Source: Melastoma dodecandrum (Eukaryota > Streptophyta > Magnoliopsida > Myrtales > Melastomataceae). From it: a stretch of 64,000 nucleotides of DNA. A program made the position numbers and the translations under genes. The notes under the pieces are model-generated. The model ran no database searches, was not told the origin of the DNA, and was given only the letters and a program-made list of their open reading frames with translations. Every line of letters begins with the position of its first letter. Within the stretch, counting starts at the first letter, position 1. Below, piece after piece: positions 37,600 through 48,849 of the stretch. The stretch lies in contig JARUPY010000085.1 in NCBI GenBank assembly GCA_029817715.1, positions 2,356,001 to 2,420,000 on the forward strand, given 5' to 3'.

Positions 37600-38776
37600 T
37601 AGTCGGAAAATGCTCCAAAGGTGAGGCAACTCTGCAGGAGGGCCGGAGGTGCACCAGAGAAATCCACACAAATTGCAAACTAGTCAGAAACAACACAGGT
37701 GCTTGACCTACCCTTGGTTTTGACACCGTCTTCTGAGCCTACCCTACCTTGATAAAAACTAATAGTTAACCAGCTCAAATACTAGATTCCCCGAAACAAT
37801 AACCTAAATACTACGACAAAAGCACCACGACACAAAACATACGGAAGCCACAGTAGCCATACAGATATTCCCCCTATTTTCATATCTCTGATGAATCAAT
37901 AAACAATACCTGGGAAACTAAGAGCGAGTCCAGTGCAACACCCAGCTATTCCTGCATTAAAGACTACAGAGAAGACGATCAGACTCGCCAATCCGAACTA
38001 GACGGGCATTTTAAAAGAAAAACAAAATAGGAATTATCTCAGAGAAGCCAAACCATCATCCTTTCCACGCAGCCTCTTCCAGAAGCACAACCAGACTATG
38101 AACTCCAGACAAAACAGCAAATGCCTGTTCAAGATGCAGAAGTTAGAACTAGCCCATAACCGGGAATTGGAATTCGATTGAAACAAGCCATCGTGCATAA
38201 GGCAAGAATATCAACTAATCTCTTGCACCTTAGCAGAAGACTGCACGCCTCTCCAAAAGATCCTTTGAAGCCCTTCTTCTTAATCAGGCCAGCGCCTTCA
38301 CCAAATCATGAACACAAAAAAAATGCACACATATATCGCCAACGAAAGCATAATAATGCATCAACTGACGCAGTTACACAAACAATATTATTGAAATTAC
38401 AGCAACGACTAAGCAGCCAGAGAAACGCCATAACATCAGGACTAACCAATCCTACGACTCCCAAAACCTCTCTGATTACAGTTCAACAAGAACATGAACT
38501 AAGAATAAGAAACTCGAATCCCCCCACACAGGCAGGCAAAGACAGATGGGACCGCTATCGTATCCGAAGATGGATCCCATGAAGGCGCTGGCGGCAGAGT
38601 CCCCTGCGAACCGGAGTAGGCATACCACCGGAGCGCTCCGGAGTTGCCGAAGGGGACGACGGCCCGCGGAGTTGAGACGAACCGCCGAGATTAGGGCTAC
38701 GGTTTGGACCGACATCGAGGTCGAGGTCTCGGTCATTGTCGGAATCCGTGTTTGGGGATATCGCCGATGCCATCAC
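37600..38776 (-). pseudogene. Tim17/22/23-family inner membrane translocase relic
   Basis: All exon pieces of a plant Tim17/22/23-family protein (At5g55510 type) survive in order on the minus strand, but the frame is broken repeatedly. Exon 1 (38776 to about 38552) begins [17 protein letters not shown], the usual acidic leader. It then shifts by one base before [20 protein letters not shown], and the donor after GYDSG reads GTCCC. About 38300-38225: LIKKKGFKGSFGE, then a shift. About 38140-38060: AFAVLSGVHSLVV, then a shift giving a stop where RGKDD is expected. About 37965-37915: NAGIAGCCTGLALSFPG with a good donor. About 37651-37602: GAPPALLQSCLTFGAFS with a mutated acceptor (TG for AG), then two stops in place of FILEGLN. 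It is clearly non-functional as an import subunit. Confidence 0.88.
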
Positions 38777-38980
38777 TTCCTCTACTCAGCCCGACGACAA
38801 AGAAAGAATCTCTCTCCTTTAATCCAAACAAACCACGGGGACTTCCTTTTCGAAACCGTCCTTATACGACACCGTTTAATCCAAGCCATGTTTACACAGG
38901 ATTTCACTAGAAAAGAAGTGACACACTGCTAAATAAAGGAAAGAAGCAAAAACAAGTAAACTTTCATATCTCAAATTTCA

Positions 38981-40522
38981 TCACCACCAAGCAGTAGAAG
39001 TAACAATAGGCCTATTCCTCCAACCAAGGATCAAAGCACCATCCCTCTCTTCCAACGAGTAACTCTCGCTGTAACCCTTCAGCAATCCATCTATCGTAGC
39101 GTTCACGTACGCGCTTAGCGGATACGGGCTCATCCCCGCCATCCCGAACCTCGATCTCCACTTCCCCAGGGGCTCGTGCCTTTCTGTCCTCTCCCTCCCC
39201 TCGCAGGATATGACGTTCACTATTTCCCTCGCCAGGCAGTGCTGCTCCATGTTTATCCTTTCCTTGTGGTCCCTCGGGAGGGCCACGTCAATTGATTCGA
39301 ATATCGCCTCGTAGTGGTTCATCATCTCCGCGAAGCGTTGGGAGAAGGTTGCCGTGTTCGTGTTCAGCTCCTGCTCGATGAGGGTTACCACTCTTGGGGA
39401 GAGGCTCTTTGCCAGCCTTATCAGCCGGTCGCGATGGTTCTCCTGGCTGACGCTCTCGTCCGGCATGTGGTGGAGCATCAGGGGGAAGTTTACTACGATG
39501 GCCTCGTCGGGTCGAAGGTCGAGATGCCCAATTTCAATTCTGGAAGCTGGAACCCCAGGAGAATCGAAACTGAAGGGTACTCCGCATAATTCTGCGAGTC
39601 GGGACAACCTCTGGCCGACAATTTCTACGCCGCCTCCACGAGCATAAGCCGAAGTTGAGTCATCGATCCCCGTAATCCGGATTGATGGTGGTCCGCCTGG
39701 TCTTGAAGCTAGAGCCTGAATCAAAGTTACCCACTGGCTTCCCTGTGCGATCATGAAATCGATTATGTGGATTTTCCTTTCGCTCTTTGTGGCTTCGGCG
39801 ATTGCGCCATTCGCAGACATATACCCAAACTTGAAGTACGGGCAGACCTCGAACAGGATCTGCATGTATGACATAAGATCACGGCTGGCTGGCTCTTTAC
39901 ACCTCAGTGCCTTGTAAATAAAACTCCCGGTATCAGCCAGCCTCGCCTGGATCCCCTCAAAGATGTAAGCAGCCAGGCGCTGGAACGGTTCGCCAGAAAC
40001 CGAAACCATCGTTCCCAGCTGAGACATGAGCAAGTCGAGCCTTGGAAAATCACCACCTTCAATAGCCTTTGCACAGGCACAAAGGATCTCCTTCAGGTTG
40101 CCTCTCGACAGCATAGCAGTCAGATCCTCCCAGTTCCCCGCAGGGTGGAAACAACCAAGTCCAACAGACACGCCGGCGTCATGGACCTCGAGCAAGCTCG
40201 GACCAAGCATGGCCGTCTCCAGCTCCCTCAGTTTGAGCTCAATTTCTCTGCTCCGAGAATCACGTCTCAACCCGGGGCTTCCATCAGGCGAGAAACTGGC
40301 AGTCGACTGAGAATGATCTGGAACCTGGTAAACAGCACTGCCCAGGGACTCCTCCAGCATCTCGCCCGAACTCTCCGTTCCTCGGCCGCGATCCTCGGAA
40401 CAGGAGAATCGCTCGAGATCCGCAAGCAAAGACCACTCCGCGGGCTCCGGCACGCCATCGCCTCCCCGATCCCTTGGCTTCTCCGATACCAGCATCTCGT
40501 CCCTCCTTCCTTCCCTTGGCAA
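38981..40522 (-). CDS. GRAS transcription regulator, PAT1 clade
   Basis: An intronless 513-residue GRAS-domain regulator of the PAT1/SCL clade. Relatives act in phytochrome A signalling and stress responses, in nucleus and cytoplasm. The N-terminal 140 residues are Glu/Ser/Arg-rich and variable. The GRAS domain runs to the end: LHRI from LKEILCACAKAIEGGDFPR (about 143), the PAT1-type SVSGEPFQRLAAYIFEG, VHIID as IHIIDFMIAQGSQWVTLIQ (about 251), PGGPPSIRITGIDD, LHRII, the PFYRE region with HHMPDESVSQENHRDRL and VVTLIEQELNTNT, and the SAW motif with GKWRSRFGMAG and a final W-rich end (ILGWRNRPIVTSTAWW). Unusual: FDFMIAQ-type M in VHIID where PAT1 has Gln, and a shorter N terminus than PAT1. Start 40522 is the first ATG; an upstream leader intron is possible but not shown. 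Confidence 0.92.
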   Translation of the reverse strand: MPREGRRDEMLVSEKPRDRGGDGVPEPAEWSLLADLERFSCSEDRGRGTESSGEMLEESLGSAVYQVPDHSQSTASFSPDGSPGLRRDSRSREIELKLRELETAMLGPSLLEVHDAGVSVGLGCFHPAGNWEDLTAMLSRGNLKEILCACAKAIEGGDFPRLDLLMSQLGTMVSVSGEPFQRLAAYIFEGIQARLADTGSFIYKALRCKEPASRDLMSYMQILFEVCPYFKFGYMSANGAIAEATKSERKIHIIDFMIAQGSQWVTLIQALASRPGGPPSIRITGIDDSTSAYARGGGVEIVGQRLSRLAELCGVPFSFDSPGVPASRIEIGHLDLRPDEAIVVNFPLMLHHMPDESVSQENHRDRLIRLAKSLSPRVVTLIEQELNTNTATFSQRFAEMMNHYEAIFESIDVALPRDHKERINMEQHCLAREIVNVISCEGRERTERHEPLGKWRSRFGMAGMSPYPLSAYVNATIDGLLKGYSESYSLEERDGALILGWRNRPIVTSTAWW

Positions 40523-42131
40523 TCAATTCCTATACCAAAAAGAAAAAGAAAAAAAAAACCCCTAAACCATTTCCAGTCGGAAACTTCTCTCAAGATCAAT
40601 AATCTCTCTACCAGAAGCACAATCACGAGGAGGAGCTTGGAGGAGTAAAAGAGGGAACCCCTTTTTAATCCATCCGCCCTTTGAAAACGCGGTTGGGTAC
40701 CAAATACAATACACGAATGGGGCGAATAATTTTATAGGCAAAAGCTTCTCCGGCCAAACAAATAGGTAAATGTCCGAAATACCCTTTAAAAACAAATGAG
40801 AACATGTGTGTGAGAGAAATTAGGGAAAGCGGATGAATCATCAAGGAAATAAGAAAGATGAAAAGAGGGATTGTGGTTGTTGTCGGTAAGAACGTTCGCG
40901 GAAGGGATCAGGGTTTGCCCGAAATTATCTTTAGTTCCTAAATAATTCTATAAAAAAATATTACCTCCAAGTTTTAATTTGATACTGTAATTTTAAATAG
41001 CAAAAAATTTCAATATCTTCGTTTTTTAAACCGCAACTCTTGAGGAGGAGCGAAAACCGTATTAGAGGGGGTGGAGTCCAAAAAGTCACATGTCTCAGTC
41101 CGCCCCCTGGCCAAAAAGTTCAAATGTTTTCGTTCCACGCGGTTTGACCCGCCGTCTGGTCCGGGAATCAACTTCTTTTGGTCGACGTAGACAAAAAGGA
41201 AGACTCGTCACACACCACCGAATCGTCAACTCCACCTCCGACTAAAAATAATGAATGGAATTTTAATTTTGTAAGAAAAGGGGAGATTAGATAGATGGAC
41301 GGACTATTAACTCCCACACCCTCAATTATTCTTCGGTAGGTGGGTCAGTACTCAGTTGTCATCACTGCACTGTCCCCTGATTCATTGTTTGTTTAGGAGA
41401 GTGCTCGCCCGAGTTTGATGACAATGAGAAAGTCAAATGGCGTCTCTTCGGACGTGGAAGTTTTAACTTCTGGAATAATGTCTTTTCCGAAACTGGGAGT
41501 TTGAAGTTGAAGGTATCAGCCCCCCCTCAAATCTCCTGGTCATATTTGTCCTTACAATCGTGACGCTTACATGGCGTCGGGATGACGTATGTCCTCCGAC
41601 CCACCTCGTTCGACGGCTTCGCGCTCAGAAAGAATTCACCACGGCAGGGTTATGCCCTCAATTCTTTGTATCAGCCGGTATGTTTGTATGAATGGGGCTG
41701 GGTTTTCAGTTTTGGCCTTCATAGTGGCAGGATTTTCAATTGAATTCCTCCTCCAAAGTCAGGCATGTCTGCCCCATGACCTAGGAAGAACAAAACATGT
41801 TTCGACACTTCCCCCAACTCTACTCTCTGTTTCAGGATTGCTGTTGGCGTTCACTTGTGTAACTCGTCTCGGCTCGCAAATGCGAGCGAGTTATCTATTG
41901 TTAATTCTTTGAGGCAGGCTACGTCGCATCAGCTCCGATTTTTACCACAGCTTTGAAGAAAATGTGCAGACCATGGTTTCATCTGTCTCGGTCATACCAG
42001 TTCTGATTTATCACGACTTCAATAAGCGTATACAACCATACGGTTTAATGATCGCGTTCCGGATGGGAGTGAAATTCGACTGGTTTCGTCTGTCTCAGGG
42101 AGACAGGGCAGCATCAGAATCCGTTTCAGCT
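40523..42131. other. Intergenic: GRAS promoter and ENA 3' region
   Basis: GRAS upstream region, then ENA 3' flank. An open frame at 41589-41912 (plus) has no recognisable motif and ordinary composition, so I do not call it. Nothing else is seen. Confidence 0.45.
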
Positions 42132-42839
42132 TTAACCGGAGAAGAATCTCTTCCAGGACTGCCATGGCAAAAACCCACCTGGAACAGCAAGGAAATCATT
42201 TCTGCATTCTGTTCAAACAGCCGGAAGCCTATCCAAGCTACAACAGACAGGCGAGTCAAATTCAGTACCACATCCGGGGCACCGAAAGTATTCCTTCTCC
42301 TCGAGGACGAGCCCTGACCCGCCACACACTTCACATCTCCTCTGCGCGATCTGCCACAGGAGCCACCAGTCAGCCAACAAGGATTCGATTAACAGCTTAT
42401 ATGAAATGTTACTTCTCATGTTTCAATTGTTTCGGTCTTACGATCCTCTTGCTGAATTCAATCCCAGCCACAACGAAAGGCATGACACCAGCTGCACCCA
42501 ACACGATTCCAATATGCAGATTACATCAAATTGAGCTAGCCCGCAGAATGACTAGTCAGTTGTGAACGATCATCCGGGAACCCACACAACGCACGTACCC
42601 GCGGCCCCTACAACGATTTGCCAGGTGATCTGGGCATTCTCTGGATCGACGGTGGACGAAATCCCATCGGCAGCACACAATCTCCACTTCAAAGATTTCA
42701 CCTTCTTGGTCTCACAACAACTCTTGTGACTTAATCGGCCGTGCCTGGAGAGGTACGGGGTCATCTTGCTGCTCAACGAAGCTCGGTTTCTCGAGATCGT
42801 CAAGGCCTTCACGGCAGAATGGCAGAGCGAGGCCTCCAT
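42132..42839 (-). CDS. ENA: ENA-like small plastid protein with zinc-ribbon C terminus
   Basis: Exons in transcript order 42839-42599, 42491-42442, 42350-42269 and 42178-42132 join to 139 residues. The first 60 residues are Ser/Arg/Lys-rich and look like a plastid transit peptide. A short hydrophobic stretch follows (ITWQIVVGAAGVMPFVVAGIEF). The C terminus is a DnaJ-like Cys-rich zinc ribbon with two CxxC pairs: RRCEVCGGSGLVL and YFRCPGCGGFLPWQSW, ending KRFFSG. This matches the At3g17668 product, ENHANCER OF ATNSI ACTIVITY, named for an effect on the acetyltransferase NSI; its own mechanism is unclear. The frame in each small exon was fixed by the family match. Reading through intron 3 gives a different, wrong C terminus. 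Confidence 0.85.
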
Positions 42840-43928
42840 GGTAGATTAACCAGTAGGACATTAAACTTCCAATCCCCGGGTTAGAACAGAAATATGGATG
42901 GAGAAAGAATTAGTTGTTTTGGTTCGGCCACGTCTGGCGGATTTCGGACAGATACGAACCTCGTGGCTCATGCCTCATCTCGAACGACGTCGTCCCAATC
43001 AGAAGCGTGTTTTGTCTACCAAATCGCACAATCAGGACAAAAACACATTTAAGAAGCCCACACGTGCCGCATCTCCTAAATCTAATCCCCGTCGGATGAT
43101 TCTCAGGGACAAATGAGGACTGAATTGAAATGAAATAAAAATTAGCACCTAAACACGTAATTCCCTGTCCGAAAGCCGGCATGGAAGTTCGTCTTCTCCG
43201 ACGTGGTAAGAAAATTCTCACCGTTATCCACGGCGATCCCCTCGAGTAGGGTTTTTGAGTATATTCCAAATTGTCCCTTGTTATCAACTTCCTTCCTTGC
43301 TTGCTAACCCTGCTGCAATGTCCATGGCGGTGCTTCTGAAGAAATGCAGGGAGTTGTGCAAATAATCTTGTAAGACAAGGTGAGAGAAACTACAGGAAGG
43401 GCTGCTTCTTCTTGCCTACCTCCTAGTCGAGGACCAAAAATTGCATAGACCGAATAGTACAAATTATCGGCAAGTACAACAAAATGCATAGAGCAGGTAA
43501 ATCAATTTTTCCCTTCAATTGCCATTAATATCTGCAGGTATCGGTTTGTGTTCGAAAGTAAAGGTTGTGAAGATGGCCAAGAGTTATTGTTATTTTCCTT
43601 TTGAATTACATTTCCCATGGATCATTGTCTTGTGCATTTTCTTTCCGGATTTTGGCGAATGTAACTATATCTGCAATCCAATTTTATGATTCTGTATAAC
43701 AGGATTCCCAGATTTTTATTTGACTCAAGTAGAGAACGGAAGCCATAATTTATTCTTGACCTGAGTAGCATCCCATAGCTGGTGCTGATCGAAAAATCGT
43801 GACCGGACTCTGGTCTGAACTGAGTGTTCTTCTGATACCGGGACGACTCTTCAAAAAAGTCTGGCAAACTTTTGGAGAGGGCACTTAAATATTTCATCCA
43901 GGAACAACAAAATTGTGAGTAGCAATTG
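42840..43928. other. Intergenic: ENA promoter and DUF21/CBS 3' region
   Basis: No gene seen. A telo-box-like AAAACCCTAC sits at about 43245-43256 on the minus strand, upstream of ENA; such boxes are frequent in plastid and ribosomal gene promoters. Confidence 0.45.
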
Positions 43929-46900
43929 CTATCTAATTGTGTTCTCCGCGTCGCCACTTCCAACGAAATCCTTGGACTGTTCGTCAGGAAAACCATCCGA
44001 TGGAGTCGTATATATTGCCATCTGCACGTCGTTGTTACCTTTATCTGATTCGTCGTCGCTGCTCCATTTCCTCTTCACGATTCTCGGGACAAACCTAGTG
44101 ACTTCCTTTGCCTCTGATGTGGAATCGTCGCTGTCGATCTGCTCAAATCTCACTGCACTAACCTTTCGAGCATTTCCTGCTAGAATCTGCAGAAGGACGA
44201 GTAGAAGTTTCGATGTGAAACAAACAGGGAATAGCAAGCAGGCTGCTTTGTGCCGATTCATTTGTATGAAGAAAATTTTTTTGAGGTGAACCAGACCTCT
44301 AATCTGAAAAGTTGATGTCTGTCGTTCTCTTTTTGATCCTTCCGTTCTCCTTCGGCTTCTGTATATTCATCCTGTTCTTCCCGGTTATCCCTCTCAAGCA
44401 TCACTCTGATGCTCTCGCCCGTCCGGGGGATGTATCCAAAGGCTTCGCAAACAAAACCAGAAACAGTCTCATACTGATGTCCCTGCACGGCCCAAGTTAA
44501 GGCCACACTATCTGAATGTTATCATTTTACCAAGCAAAAATTCAGATAGTGATGATGGTATGTTGACTTGAGTCAAATTTTCATTCAGAGGTCAAGAAAA
44601 ATTAGCAAAATCCTCCAAAGAGGCATACCTCTGGCATCTTAATACTTAGGTCATCTGAAAGTTGATCGATGGATGTGTTGGCATCAACATCATAAATCCC
44701 TTCTGCTCGCATCACAATGTAGCCAGTCTTTTTCTGGATTTCTTCCTGTCAAGAGAAATAGCAAATGAGAATGCACACAAATGATGACAACTTCTAACAT
44801 ATAATTCATGGCAAAGAATTGGAAAAATACAAAGCATGAAAGTAACCATTGGAAAAAATATCCTGCTTATACCCAGCTGGTGTCAAAATTGAACATCCGG
44901 GATTAAAAGAGAAACTTTAGAAGGCGTCAAACAGCAGCAGCAACTAACAACATTTGGAAACCTGAGCCTCATATTTAGGTAACTAAACCAGAATAAAGAG
45001 ACATTTATCCACGACAATATGCCTATAAGTTTGCAGATGTTATCCAGACACACCAACGGATTACTTACTTTTGAATCATTTTCGTCGAAAATTTCACCAA
45101 CAATCTCCTCTACCACGTCTTCAAGTGTCACTATCTGTCAGATAGATGCGGGATGAACTAGAAAGAGTTAAGCTAACAACAATAACAAAAGCTAATTTCT
45201 CGGTGGTCAATCTAGAGCGCGTCTGAACAATGTGGTAACACAAGGGAAAAGAGAACTATTCTTCAATGGTAATTAAGAATGAGGCTCGGCACCTACCCCG
45301 ACTGTTCCCCCATATTCGTTGAGTACAACAGCCATGTGCACTTTCCTTATGCGGAATTCTCTGAGGAGATTCCACACGGACATTGAATCTGCCAGAACCA
45401 GGTGGAAAAGGTCATCTACCACATAACTGATTGGTATTCATCTCCTTCCAGGAGGGTGGCTTTCTATACTAATGGAATGCTGTGTTTTTTCCCATTTCTG
45501 GTTATATATGGCCAATGGCATGGACATGAAATGACTAAAATTTTCCAGAACTGAAAATTGACGGACAACAGAAAATACCAGGTACAAAGTAAGCGGGTTT
45601 ATGGGCCATATCTCCCACAGTAGAATTCCCTAGCACCTCACCCTTCAAAATTTTAAAAAGATTTCATTCTGCAGTCTTTGACAAAGTTCACGAGCTATTA
45701 AGAAACAAGTCATTCATAAACCAAGACACTACAAAGGCTAGCCTTACCTTCTGCACAAAGTCCAGAAGATCCATTGCATATGCAATACCCACAATATTGT
45801 CGACACGCTGCTCAAAAACAGGCACCCTATAGAGTAATCCTTGTATCAGCAAATATCAAATCATAATCAGTTCGAGTGTAAGGCACAACTGAAGGATTTT
45901 ATTTAACCTGGAATATTGATGAGTCACCCATAGGCTGTGAAAGTCTATTAGCGTTGCACTTGCATCTATAGCAACGACATCGACAAGAGGTGTCATCACT
46001 TCTCTCACATAAGTGTCTTTGATCTCCAAGACATTCTCTATCATATCCTGCCACCAAAGTTTAATTTAATTTCATACATATACGTTCCATGTACAACCTT
46101 ACTAATAAAAGAACGTGTAAGTTAATGTTGCACAGAGACATGCTCCCATAGCAGCCAACATAAACTTCCAAAAGTACCTACTAACCACTACTAGGACTCA
46201 ATGATCATGTCACTCAGAAGAGAGGTTACCTGTTCCTCCTCCTCTATTGCCCCACTCAATATTGCACCACGTAGCATCAGTTTTAGTTCTTCTTCAGTGA
46301 CAAAAGGCTCACTATCACATCGAAATGCAGGAGTCAGGGAAACAGAAACAACACCCAGAAAAAGGCATTCTTCTAATTGCTAATCAATATTGTATTTCAT
46401 ATGCGTATGATACAAGACGCAGAGCATGTTTCAATCCCACACTTCAAGGACATAATTCGTTCAGCTTGAGCTCACTTTGTCAAAAGTCGTCTTGATTCCG
46501 AATTATGACAAGAATAACTACTGCTTACAAGATGCACTCTTTAAGAAAGACATGACCATCCCATTCACACCATAAAGAACGGAGAAAATCCTTGAACCTA
46601 CCTTCTCCCCTTCAGACCGAGAATTTTCAGCATTCCCATGGATAAGTATGTAACTACTCTTCCCACAGGATACAACACCAAGGAAAGCCATGCAACAGGT
46701 CTGACCTAGAGGGCATGATAAAGAAACTTTATTAGAAGGTATATAAGTGAAGCCCAGAGTAACACAACGGCACAAGAACCGGATGGAGCATTTCGGGTCT
46801 TTGACAGAGAAAGCACGGATAAATTCACTCACCACAAACCGAGCCACTTCAGTGGGATTGTGAACTGCTAGACTTTTTGGAGTAATTTCAGTTAGAAGCA

Positions 46901-48028
46901 ATACGGCAACCTACAAGCAATCAGGAAAACTGATATGTCAGTTAACTGCTTGAGCTTTAGTATAGTAGAATAATGTAGTAACCACTTATCTACAAGAAAA
47001 TCCCATTTTAAATGGCTCATACCATCAAATTGACAAAAGCATAATGATTTCACAGTTAATGCCTCATACCCTACCGTCATTACTCCAGTTGCCGCACTAA
47101 CACCAGCTTCACCAAACATTGCTGTGGCGGCATCAGTCACTAATGCGGTTGCCCCAATGTTAACCACCCTGAGCAGATGAACGGTAATAAATATACATTT
47201 TCATAGAAAGGCTTCATGGAAAAGGCCAACGAAAGACATAGGGCCATAATTCATACGTCGTGCCAATCAGTATGGTAGTCAAGAATCTCGTCACGTCACT
47301 TCGAAGCATTCTGAAAACTCCATTTTCAGGCTCTTTCTCAGCCAATTCTCTCACCTGACCAAAATTTAAGGAATGCGATGTAATGATTAATACATTAAAA
47401 CCAGCCAAACTAGTAACGCCTATTCTCAAGGATAACGACTGAGAGAACAGAAGTCTGGTACTAGATTAGTCACCTTCCAAGGCCAGAGAGTGGTAATGGA
47501 TGTTTCGGCCATCGAAAAGAAAGCCGAGAGCCCCAAAAGCACGGCCAACACCAGACCATGCTCTTTGAACACTGTCAGTACCTGAGAAACCTTAGGCCAC
47601 GCATTCCTCAGCAGCAAAATACTCTGCCCTATCACTCCGTACCCCGCATTCGCCACGCTTTCCGCAGCAAACACTCTCTTGCAGCCCAACACGAACATCC
47701 CACACAACATCACCACCAAGATCGCTCCTTTACTAGCCAATAACTTAAGCAACCACAAACCATCATCTACCAGACTATTATAATCCCTGCTGCCCGTCTG
47801 CGCCGTGCACCGTAACCCCACATCCTCACGGAAAGTTAGTTCCTTCCGCTGAACTAGAAACCGGGAGTCGAGATTGACGGAGAACCTCCGCGAACCGGCA
47901 CAGTTCCTGGGGGAATACCTAACGGGTATCTTCGTCCTCCGATGAGAGAGAGTCAAAAAAGGTAACTTCACCCCGGAAACGAAACAGGACTGACTAGGGA
48001 CGAGCGATTCAAGTAACATGGTCTTCAT
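43929..48028 (-). CDS. Plastid DUF21/CBS-domain, CorC/HlyC-type membrane protein
   Basis: A CNNM/CorC-like membrane protein with predicted plastid location, related to At3g13070/At1g55930. The family is linked with divalent cation transport, but the plant substrate is not established here. Fourteen exons: 48028-47474, 47354-47257, 47168-47075, 46910-46833, 46705-46602, 46311-46230, 46047-45908, 45826-45748, 45642-45579, 45388-45297, 45134-45069, 44745-44629, 44482-44297 and 44186-43929, totalling 670 codons. The N-terminal 75 residues are a Ser/Arg-rich transit peptide. DUF21 transmembrane helices follow, with FSMAETSITTLWPWK and GEAGVSAATGVMTV, then LLTEITPKSLAVHN. The CBS pair covers VREVMTPLVDVVAIDA to VGIAYAMDLLDFV and VHMAVVLNEYGGTVG/TLEDVVEEIVGEIFDE. 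The CorC_HlyC domain follows (GHQYETVSGFVCEAFGYIP). The tail is acidic. Confidence 0.93.
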
Positions 48029-48849
48029 CCCTAGAGTTTAACTAAAACCCACTAAATCCCAGAGTGTGTGTATGAAGATGACACCATCGAAGCACCCAGA
48101 TTCACAATCTAAGTCGTCTGAACAACCAATCTCATTAGAACACATGAACAGAAACAAAGCCGACGACGGGGGCAGCTGTTCCAGACAAAAAGTAACAGTC
48201 GATTCCTTCGACTCAAAGCTAAAAGTTGAAACGACCCGCGAAGGGTTTCGCGGGGGGTGTTCGATTAGGTGGGAAGAGGAGACGAATCGAAGGTTGGTGA
48301 GGAGGAGGAGGAAGTTGGAATTGAGGTTGTTGTCGGGACAAGAAATGCTTCTTTCTTTCTTTCTTTCTTTATTCCTGGTTTTCGTTAAGGAGGTTTTGGT
48401 TTAATTTTTGTCTTCTGAAGCTTCTTGCCTTTCGGCTGCAATTACAATGTTGTCCTCTCCCTCTCTCCCGCCCGTCGATTGCATTGCATTCGTTGAAAAT
48501 CAACCTTTTGCCCCTCAAGTTATCGTTTGAGACGTACCGGGGAACGAATGCCTTTTCGGACTCTTCTCTGTGGGCCTAATTTGGGCTAGGCCCATGACCA
48601 TTAATAATGGAATCGATTATTATAATGGGCGTAAAATTGGGCCGACATCTTGTAATGAGCATGGGCCAAGCCCGTTGTGGACAGAATTATTCCCCTCTTA
48701 ACAGTGCAAGGACATAAATAGAGTTGTGCATGAGAACAATTCAGTTTCAGTTCTCATAAGCAGACAGGCATACACTTAACTTCTCCCTATCAAGATTCAA
48801 GATCAAACCTACATAGAATAACCCAACCACTCGGGATCGATTGTGATTC
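48029..48849. promoter_or_regulatory. DUF21/CBS promoter with GGCCCA cluster
   Basis: Upstream of the DUF21/CBS start and downstream of SERAT (both minus). Between 48570 and 48675 there are at least five TGGGCC/GGCCCA/AGCCC elements, including TGGGCTAGGCCCATG, a dense TCP/site II-like cluster. A TTTC tetranucleotide repeat lies at 48353-48369. No gene. Confidence 0.55.

Noticed and set aside
38178..38582. 134-codon open frame on the plus strand
   Set aside because: It runs over the Tim17/22/23 relic in the wrong direction and has no recognisable motif.
40267..40626. Minus-strand frames above the GRAS start
   Set aside because: They overlap the GRAS N terminus in other frames and have no separate support.
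41589..41912. Possible small gene between GRAS and ENA
   Set aside because: No family similarity, no splice support and no codon bias seen.
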